Positions 58,367-64,000 of a DNA stretch of 64,000 nucleotides are shown piece by piece; within the stretch, counting starts at the first letter, position 1, and every line of letters begins with the position of its first letter. The DNA lies in NCBI GenBank assembly GCA_934572535.1, contig CAKTLJ010000004.1, positions 1-64,000 on the forward strand, given 5' to 3'. Both the position numbers and the translations under genes were made by a program. This stretch comes from an uncultured Eubacteriales bacterium (GTDB taxonomy: Bacteria; Bacillota; Clostridia; Oscillospirales; Oscillospiraceae). A model generated the notes under the pieces. The model did not search any database and was not told where the DNA came from. It saw only the letters and a program-made list of their open reading frames with translations.

Positions 58367-60336
58367 TCCCTATGAAACCCATCGCAAAAGTCTACACCGG
58401 CATCATCTTCCTCTTCCTCTTTGCCCCCATCATCATCCTGCTGGTGTTCTCCTTCAACAGCAGCAACAGCCTGTCGGTCTTCGACGGCTTCTCCCTGTAT
58501 TGGTACAAGGAGCTCTTCCACGACACCAACACCCTGGCCGCCCTGAAAAACACCCTCGTGCTGGCCCTGTGCGCCTCCATCCTCTCCACGGTCATGGGCA
58601 CGGCCGCCGCCGTGGGCATCAACAAGCTCCGCAACCGCCAGATGAAGATGGCCATGAACACCGTGACCAACATCCCCATGGTGAACCCCGACATCATCAC
58701 CGGTATCTCCCTGATGCTGATGTTCGTCTTCGTGGGCCGTCTCATGGGCCTGGGCACCAGCCTGAGCTTCTGGACCATGCTCATCGCCCACATCACCTTC
58801 TGCCTGCCCTACGTGATCCTACAGGTCCTGCCCAAGCTGCGGCAGATGGACAAGGCCCTGCCGGAGGCCGCCCAGGACCTGGGCTGCACCCCCATCCGGG
58901 CCTTCTTCAAGGTGGAGCTGCCGGAGATCATGCCCGGCATCCTCTCCGGCATGATCATGGCCTTCACCCTCTCCCTGGACGACTTCGTCATCAGCTACTT
59001 CACCTCGGGCAACGGCTTTACGACCCTGCCCGTCCGCATCTACAGCATGACCAAGAAGACGGTCACGCCCAAGATGTACGCCCTGTCCACCCTCATCTTC
59101 TTCGTGGTGCTGGCGCTGCTGCTCATCACCAACCTGATGGACGACGACGAGGCGGCCCGGGCCCGCCGGGCCGAAAAGAAGGCCAAGCACGGCCACAAGG
59201 CCCATCCCCTCGGCAACCGGGGGAAGGAGCTGGTCGCCGGCGGCGTCATCGCGGTCGCCCTGGTGGTGGTCCTGGGCGTGTCCGCCGCGGGCAAGGCCTC
59301 CGACACCCTGGAGCTGAACGTCTACAACTGGGGCGAGTACATCTCCGACGGCTCCGACGGCTCTCTGGACACCATCAAGGCCTTTGAGGCCTGGTACAAG
59401 GAGGAGTACGGCCAGAAGATCAAGGTCAACTACTCCACCTACGCCAGCAACGAGGACATGTACGCCAAGCTCAAGAGCGGCGCCGTCAGCTACGACGTCA
59501 TCTTCCCCTCGGACTACATGGCCGCCCGCCTCAAGGAGGAAGGGATGCTCCTGCCGCTGGACTTCAGCAACATCCCCAACTACCAGTACATCACCGAGGA
59601 CTACCGGGGCCTGTACTACGACCCCGACGACACCTACACCGTCCCCTACACCTACGGCATCGTGGGCGTCATCTACAACGCCAACGTGGTGGACGAGGCG
59701 GACGTCGGCGGCTGGGACCTGATGTGGAACCCGAAGTACGCCGGGTCCATCCTCCAGTTCAACAACTCCCGCGACGCCTTCGGCACGGCCATGTACAAGC
59801 TGGGCATCGACGTGAACACCACCGACACGGCCCAGTGGGACCGGGCGCTGGATGAGCTGCTGAAGCAGCGTCCCCTCGTCAAGGCCTACGTCATGGACGA
59901 GATCTTCAACGCCCTGGAGGCCGGTGAGGCCGCCATCGGCGCGTACTACGCCGGTGACTACTTCACCATGGTGGACGCCCAGGCCGCCAGCGTGGACCTG
60001 CAATTCTACTACCCCGAGGTCACCAACTACTTCTTCGACGCCATGTGCATCCCCTCCTGCTGCGAAAACAAGGAGCTGGCGGAGATCTTTATCAACTACA
60101 TGCTCAGCGAAGAGGTGGCCGTCGCCAACGCCGAGTACATCTACTACGCCTGCCCCAATTCCCTGGTCTACAACAACGAGACCTACCAGGAGGACATGGG
60201 CGAGGACGCCATGGCGATCCTCTATCCCTCCATGGAGGGCTTTGCCGAAAAGTACAACCGCTTCGCCTACCAGAACCTCTCCGACGAGATGCTCGACTAC
60301 ATGAACACCCTCTGGGAAGGGCTGAAGATCAACTGA
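58363..60336 (+). CDS. PotC-PotD fusion: permease joined to the substrate-binding protein
   Basis: A 657-residue fusion. Residues 1-265 are PotC: six helices and the EAA loop EAAQDLGCTPIRAFFKVEL. A basic linker (about 268-295) leads to one more helix (LVAGGVIAVALVVVLGVSA, about 298-316) and then a complete PotD-type polyamine-binding domain (LELNVYNWGEYIS at about 322 to the C-terminus). There is no lipobox, so the binding protein is tethered through the extra helix. ATG 58363 overlaps the potB stop; ATG 58372 is an alternative better spaced from GGAGG. Such fusions are known in some Firmicutes. Confidence 0.92.
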   Translation: MIPMKPIAKVYTGIIFLFLFAPIIILLVFSFNSSNSLSVFDGFSLYWYKELFHDTNTLAALKNTLVLALCASILSTVMGTAAAVGINKLRNRQMKMAMNTVTNIPMVNPDIITGISLMLMFVFVGRLMGLGTSLSFWTMLIAHITFCLPYVILQVLPKLRQMDKALPEAAQDLGCTPIRAFFKVELPEIMPGILSGMIMAFTLSLDDFVISYFTSGNGFTTLPVRIYSMTKKTVTPKMYALSTLIFFVVLALLLITNLMDDDEAARARRAEKKAKHGHKAHPLGNRGKELVAGGVIAVALVVVLGVSAAGKASDTLELNVYNWGEYISDGSDGSLDTIKAFEAWYKEEYGQKIKVNYSTYASNEDMYAKLKSGAVSYDVIFPSDYMAARLKEEGMLLPLDFSNIPNYQYITEDYRGLYYDPDDTYTVPYTYGIVGVIYNANVVDEADVGGWDLMWNPKYAGSILQFNNSRDAFGTAMYKLGIDVNTTDTAQWDRALDELLKQRPLVKAYVMDEIFNALEAGEAAIGAYYAGDYFTMVDAQAASVDLQFYYPEVTNYFFDAMCIPSCCENKELAEIFINYMLSEEVAVANAEYIYYACPNSLVYNNETYQEDMGEDAMAILYPSMEGFAEKYNRFAYQNLSDEMLDYMNTLWEGLKIN

Positions 60337-60346
60337 CACCGCAAAA

Positions 60347-60398
60347 TCGCGCAAGAAAAGGGCCGCTGCCATCTGGCAGCGGCCCTTTTCTTGCGCGC
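60347..60398. terminator. bidirectional terminator between pot operon and F420-ligase-like gene
   Basis: GCGCAAGAAAAGGGCCGCTGCC and its complement make a perfect 22-bp stem with A/T-rich lower part, serving both convergent genes. Confidence 0.92.
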
Positions 60399-61577
60399 TT
60401 ATTCTGCGTAGTTGGTGAAGTAGTTCTGGATGACGATGAAGGGGGTGCCCTTGTCGCCGGAGCCGGAGGTCAGGTCACACAGGGAGCCAAGCAGGTCGGT
60501 GTACTGACGGGGGGTGGTGCCCTCGGAGCTCATGTTGCCCACCAGGTCGGAATCCTTGCCCTGGATCTCCTTGCGAATGGCGGCCTTCAGTTCCTCGCCG
60601 GACAGGTCGGAGAAGTCGTTGTCCGCCAGGAACTTGATCTTCAGCTCGTTGGGGCGGCCGGACAGGCCCTCGGTATAGGCAGGAGAGACCACGGGGTCAG
60701 CCAGCTCCCAGATACCGCCCACGGGGTCCTTGAACGCGCCGTCGCCGTAGACCATGACCTCCACGCGGATGCCGCGCTCGGCCTGGATGCGGGCCTGGAT
60801 GCCGTCCACCACGGGCTGGCAGTCGCGGGGGAAGAGCTTCAGCTTTTCCTCGGTGGCCTTGTTGGAGCCAAGCAGGCCGTACTTGTCGTGGTAACCGCTG
60901 CCGTCCACGGGGGCGGAGAGGATGTCGGCCAGGGTGAAGACCGTCTTGCCCATGGCCTTCAGCACGTCGCGGGTCTCGTTGCGGGTGTGGATGTCACAGC
61001 AGAGGATGTTGTCACATGCGGTGGCGATGTAGCGGGGATCGTTGGAGAAGAGGAAGGTGGCCTTTGCGCCCTCGGACTCAATGACCGCACGGTAAAAGTC
61101 CAGGTAGTTCACGCCGGTGAAGGGGTGCAGGGGCGTTCCGAAGGTCTTGACGAAGTCCGCCTCCTGATAGGAGGTGACCTCGCTGTACCTGTGGGGAACA
61201 TAGGCGGCGCGCGCCATGAGCGGGTTGCCCACCTCGTCGTTGGGGTAGCTGAAAAGGATCACGACTTCTTCCACCGCCCGGGCAATGCCCTTCAGGCACA
61301 TGGAGAAGCGGTTGCGGCTGAGGATGGGGAACACCAGGCCCACCTTCTTGGCCTCGCCGAACTTCGCGCGGATGTCCTGCGCCACGTGGTCAACGGTAAC
61401 ATAGTTGCCCTGGGCGCGTGCCACCACGGACTCGGTAACGGCAATGATGTCGCGGTCCTTCAGGGTGTAGTTGTCCTCCTTCTCGGATGCGTACACGCTG
61501 TTGACAACGATATCGACGATGTCGTCGCCTTCGCGGATGATGGGGCCTTGGATCCCTCTGGAAATAACGCCTGCCAT
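60399..61577 (-). CDS. coenzyme F420-0:L-glutamate ligase-like protein
   Basis: A 392-residue protein of the F420 ligase (CofE-like, PF01996-type) superfamily: N-terminal GIQGPIIREGDDI (residues 8-20) and DRDIIAVTESVVARAQG (about 42-58), with a long C-terminal half containing HTRNETRDVLKAM and GDGAFKDPVGGIWELADPVVSPAY. Many Clostridia that do not make F420 carry it, so its real substrate is unknown; no other F420 gene is in the window. ATG 61577 follows TGGAGGAC. Own promoter at 61681-61709. Confidence 0.78.
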   Translation of the reverse strand: MAGVISRGIQGPIIREGDDIVDIVVNSVYASEKEDNYTLKDRDIIAVTESVVARAQGNYVTVDHVAQDIRAKFGEAKKVGLVFPILSRNRFSMCLKGIARAVEEVVILFSYPNDEVGNPLMARAAYVPHRYSEVTSYQEADFVKTFGTPLHPFTGVNYLDFYRAVIESEGAKATFLFSNDPRYIATACDNILCCDIHTRNETRDVLKAMGKTVFTLADILSAPVDGSGYHDKYGLLGSNKATEEKLKLFPRDCQPVVDGIQARIQAERGIRVEVMVYGDGAFKDPVGGIWELADPVVSPAYTEGLSGRPNELKIKFLADNDFSDLSGEELKAAIRKEIQGKDSDLVGNMSSEGTTPRQYTDLLGSLCDLTSGSGDKGTPFIVIQNYFTNYAE

Positions 61578-61680
61578 GGTCAGTCCTCCAATATAGTAAA
61601 ATAGCGGGAGTCACATATCACGGGGTAGGGTCAGGATACGATACCACGTGTGATAGCTTCATAGAAAAATTAACGAAGAT

Positions 61681-61709
61681 ATTATACTCGCTTGTCGCCT
61701 GAATAACAA
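61681..61709 (-). promoter_or_regulatory. sigma-A promoter of the F420-ligase-like gene
   Basis: TTGTTA (61704-61709), 17-nt spacer, TATAAT (61681-61686) on the minus strand; leader about 95 nt. Confidence 0.65.
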
Positions 61710-61786
61710 GTCCTAATTTGACAGGAATTCGCCTTTTCCCTGCATAAATTTCGGTACCTACCGAAACAATAGGAGAAAGATCCGGC

Positions 61787-61815
61787 TTGCGGAGCGGCCC
61801 CGCTTCCTGTATAAT
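61787..61815 (+). promoter_or_regulatory. sigma-A promoter of the radical SAM gene
   Basis: TTGCGG (61787-61792), 17-nt spacer, TATAAT (61810-61815), followed by AAAGGAGG and a TTG start. Confidence 0.65.
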
Positions 61816-61853
61816 CTAGGATAATACCATATTAAATTAAAGGAGGACTGCGC

Positions 61854-62981
61854 TTGAAGAACACCATTCCCTACGCGGGCTTTGAGCTGGGCCCCATCCG
61901 CCCCCCCAGCGAGGCCTACAGCCTGCTGCTGCGCATCAACCGCGGCTGCGGCTGGAACAAGTGCCGCTTCTGCGGCTTTTACCGCGACATCCCCTTCAGC
62001 ATCCGCACGGCGGAGGACATCAAGAAGGACATCGACCGCATCAAGTATTGGGTGGACGTCTTCCAGGGCCGCGTGGCCCAGGCGGGCAACCCCGAGACCG
62101 AGGGCGAGCAGGAGGCCTGCTACATGGCCTACAACTGGATCCAGAGCGGCATGAAGTCCGTCTTTTTCCAGGACGCCAACAGCATCCTGATGAACCCCGA
62201 CGGCATGATCGAGGTTTTGACGTATTTGAAGGCCACCTTCCCCCAGATCCAGCGCATCACCTCCTACGCCCGGTCCGACACCATCAACCGCCTGAGTCTG
62301 GAGCGTCTCACCCGCTATCGGGAGCTGGGCCTGAACCGGTTCCACATCGGCCTGGAGACGGGCAACGACTATATTTTGAAGCTCATGAACAAGGGCGTGG
62401 ACAAGGCCACCCAGATCAAGGCGGGCATCAAGGCCAAGGCCGCCGGCATTGAGATCAACGAGTTCTACATGCCCAACATGGGCGGCCGGGAGTACGCCCG
62501 GGAGAGCGCCCTGGACACCGCGGACGTGATGAACCAGGTCAACCCCGACTTCATCCGCATCCGCTCCATGGCCCTGGCCGAGAACCTGGAGATGTATGAG
62601 GACTACCGCTCCGGCCTGCTGACCCGCCCGAACGACATCGAGACCATCCAGGAGATCCGCCTGTTTCTCGAAAACCTCCACGGGATCACCAGCGTGGTGG
62701 ACAGCGACCACATCCTGAACATCCTGCTGGAGCTTCGCGGGAAGCTGCCCGAAGATAAGGACCGGATGCTGGCCACCATCGACCACTTCCTGGACCTGCC
62801 CGAGGACACCCAGAATATCTTCCGCCTGGGCCGCCGCATCGGCGTCATGAGCAACCTGCGTGACCTGAAGAATGGCGTCCTGGTGGACAAGGTCAAGCAG
62901 ACCATGGACCGCAGCGGCATCGACAAGACCAACATCGACGCCGTCTGCGACCAACTGATGATCCGCTGTATCCCTATCTGA
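61854..62981 (+). CDS. radical SAM protein of unknown reaction
   Basis: A 375-residue radical SAM enzyme. The cluster motif is RGCGWNKCRFCGFYR (about residues 31-45), a CX4CX2C spacing rather than the usual CX3CX2C; this variant is known in GCxxNxCxFC subfamilies. FQDANS and GLETGNDYILKLMNKG (about 172-187) are typical of the SAM-binding barrel. The TTG start at 61854 follows AAAGGAGG by 7 bases; no nearer ATG exists. The gene is alone between its promoter and a terminator, so context gives no clue to substrate. Confidence 0.87.
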   Translation: MKNTIPYAGFELGPIRPPSEAYSLLLRINRGCGWNKCRFCGFYRDIPFSIRTAEDIKKDIDRIKYWVDVFQGRVAQAGNPETEGEQEACYMAYNWIQSGMKSVFFQDANSILMNPDGMIEVLTYLKATFPQIQRITSYARSDTINRLSLERLTRYRELGLNRFHIGLETGNDYILKLMNKGVDKATQIKAGIKAKAAGIEINEFYMPNMGGREYARESALDTADVMNQVNPDFIRIRSMALAENLEMYEDYRSGLLTRPNDIETIQEIRLFLENLHGITSVVDSDHILNILLELRGKLPEDKDRMLATIDHFLDLPEDTQNIFRLGRRIGVMSNLRDLKNGVLVDKVKQTMDRSGIDKTNIDAVCDQLMIRCIPI

Positions 62982-62989
62982 ATCTGAGC

Positions 62990-63040
62990 AAGGGGCTGCC
63001 TTTCAGGATCCTTCTGGAGCCTGAGAGGCAGCCCCTTTGA
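62990..63040 (+). terminator. terminator after the radical SAM gene
   Basis: AAGGGGCTGCCTTTCAGG region pairs with CCTGAGAGGCAGCCCCTT; short T-tail. The rest of 62982-63134 holds nothing else I recognise. Confidence 0.75.
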
Positions 63041-63134
63041 TGCTTTGTCCGACCGATTTGTGTCACCAGCGGTGTCACAAAGGCCTCCTCCTTTGCCAAG
63101 AAATAAGAAATTTTGACATATTTCGACAAAAGGC

Positions 63135-63163
63135 TTGCTTTTTCTCGTCATTTTCGCTAAACT
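63135..63163 (+). promoter_or_regulatory. sigma-A promoter of the surface-protein pair
   Basis: TTGCTT (63135-63140), 17-nt spacer, TAAACT (63158-63163). Confidence 0.6.
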
Positions 63164-63185
63164 CGAGGGTGTGAGGAGGGAAAGA

Positions 63186-63692
63186 ATGAAACAACGATCC
63201 AAAATTTTGATGGCCGTTCTGGCTGTCATCACCTGCGTTTCCGTTTGCGTTGCCCTCTGGGCCCTCCTGGGTCGTGCTCCCACCCCACTGCTTCCGCCGG
63301 ACGAGATCCCCGCCGCGGACGAAAACGCCCTCCCCACCGGGGAGGACGACGAAGAAAAGATGGATGCGCCGGACGGGGGCGGCGCCGTGAACATCACCTA
63401 CTCGGACCAGGTCTCCATTGCCCTCTCGGAGGGCGTCGCCCAGCTGTTCTTTTCCAACCCCGCCCGCTCCAACCAGAGCCTGGTGCTGGAAGTCGTGATC
63501 CAGGGGACCACCGTGGTCCAATCGGGCGCCCTGGCGCCCGGAAACCAGGTGGAGACCCTGCCCCTGCTGGACACCGCCAAGCTGGCGCCCGGCCGATACG
63601 ACGGGATGTTCCATGTGGTCTTCTATCATGAAGACGGCAGGCAGGCCATGCTGGACACAGAGATCCCCATTTCGATCGCCGTCACAGCGTAA
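63186..63692 (+). CDS. membrane-anchored extracytoplasmic protein of unknown function
   Basis: ATG 63186 follows GGAGGG; 168 residues. An N-terminal helix (about residues 7-29) anchors it, a Pro/Glu/Asp-rich linker follows (30-65), then an all-beta ~100-residue domain (from VNITYSDQVSI to the end) that looks Ig-like. Similar small anchored domains occur in gut Clostridia near secreted beta-rich proteins, from memory. The next gene starts 17 bases later, so they are coexpressed. Confidence 0.7.
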   Translation: MKQRSKILMAVLAVITCVSVCVALWALLGRAPTPLLPPDEIPAADENALPTGEDDEEKMDAPDGGGAVNITYSDQVSIALSEGVAQLFFSNPARSNQSLVLEVVIQGTTVVQSGALAPGNQVETLPLLDTAKLAPGRYDGMFHVVFYHEDGRQAMLDTEIPISIAVTA

Positions 63693-63709
63693 CATCAGGA
63701 GGTCATACC

Positions 63710-64000
63710 ATGAAAAAAACGTTGTCCATCCTCTGCGTCCTTGCCCTGAGTCTGGCCCTTCCTACGCTGGCCGCAAATTCTTCCGGCGAGACAACTATAT
63801 CGTCCCCTGGCGCCACTAACATTCCCGTAACCGCTTCGTACAAGGAAGTCGGCGGAAACGACCCTGTGTACAGCGTTGACATCATATGGGGAAGCATGGA
63901 CTTCACCTATCAGGCCCAGAAAGGGAGCTGGGATCCAAAAACGCATCGGTATACCGCCACTTCCGGCGGAGCCTGGGCATCTCCAGCCGAAGGCGCAAAC
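63710..64000 (+). CDS. secreted protein, 5' part only (runs off the window)
   Basis: ATG 63710 follows AGGAGG; 97 codons are visible. Signal peptide MKKTLSILCVLALSLALPTLA (21 residues; shown as MKKTLSIL...LPTLA). The mature part starts NSSGETT and contains VYSVDIIWGSMDFTY and WDPKTHRYTATSGGAW, a Trp/Tyr-rich beta pattern seen in surface proteins of Clostridia. No catalytic motif is visible in this part. Coexpressed with the anchored protein before it. Confidence 0.7.
   Translation, partial: MKKTLSILCVLALSLALPTLAANSSGETTISSPGATNIPVTASYKEVGGNDPVYSVDIIWGSMDFTYQAQKGSWDPKTHRYTATSGGAWASPAEGAN

Overview
The window reads as one contiguous piece of a GC-rich, low-G+C-phylum-type (Clostridia, Oscillospiraceae-like) chromosome. 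The evidence is the gene content: an IspH-ribosomal S1 fusion, GerW/YtfJ and SpoIVFB-like site-2 proteases, several S-layer-homology (SLH) proteins, a T-box before thrS, HPr kinase, strong AGGAGG ribosome binding sites and consensus sigma-A promoters. The species is not identified; the assignment is inference from these families.

Layout. 1-27 holds the first codons of a leftward gene. 475-5948 is a rightward glycolysis block (trmL, pgk, tpiA, gpmI, eno; no gap gene here). 6028-9419 encodes two SLH proteins and a small membrane protein. 9471-12086 is leftward (yebC, nif3-like, trmK, DUF1858). 12238-17570 is a tightly coupled leftward operon (rpiR-like, yhiN-like, cmk, plsC, ispH-rpsA). 17725-22617 is leftward cell-envelope and sporulation material (rluB, D,D-carboxypeptidase, gerW, DUF2953, two M50 proteases, a short SpoIVFA-like protein). 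tRNA-Pro(CGG) at 22759 borders an AT-richer accessory stretch (ECF sigma and its partner, a chimeric gene built on a 240-bp duplication, a Fic protein). 26304-28572 has two polysaccharide deacetylases. 28771-32916 is a MarR regulator with a heterodimeric ABC exporter. 33040-35852 is a pair of FAD oxidoreductases (GlpA/GlpB-like, the second fused to DUF1667). 36507-40824 is a surface SLH protein split by an in-frame stop, facing an ApbE flavin transferase across a region with two DtxR-like boxes. 40934-44174 is thrS with its T-box leader plus a cation efflux gene. 44213-45843 is an AT-rich patch of unknown genes and an XRE regulator. 46110-54635 is leftward housekeeping (pyk, hprK, rpmB, gpsA, plsY, der, DUF512, rpmF, yceD). 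54824-60336 holds an RluA-type enzyme and the potA-potB-potCD polyamine transporter behind a ~390-nt structured leader. 60399-64000 has an F420-ligase-like gene, a radical SAM gene and two surface or secreted proteins, the last cut by the window edge.

How they work together: glycolysis, pyk and hprK form the carbon-flow core; gpsA, plsY and plsC supply phospholipid precursors; rpmB, rpmF, S1, thrS, trmL, trmK, rluB, RluA and Der serve translation; the M50/GerW cluster fits a spore former; the SLH proteins, deacetylases and carboxypeptidase act at the wall.

The most unusual items are: (1) the long unclassified leader RNA with an attenuator-like terminator next to the potA ribosome binding site; (2) face-to-face promoters, each with a DtxR-like box at its start site, between the SLH/HID-like protein and apbE; (3) the TAA that splits that SLH protein; (4) a 239/240-identical duplication 11.5 kb apart that created a chimeric ORF; and (5) a consensus ribosome binding site inside the ispH-rpsA fusion that could release free S1.
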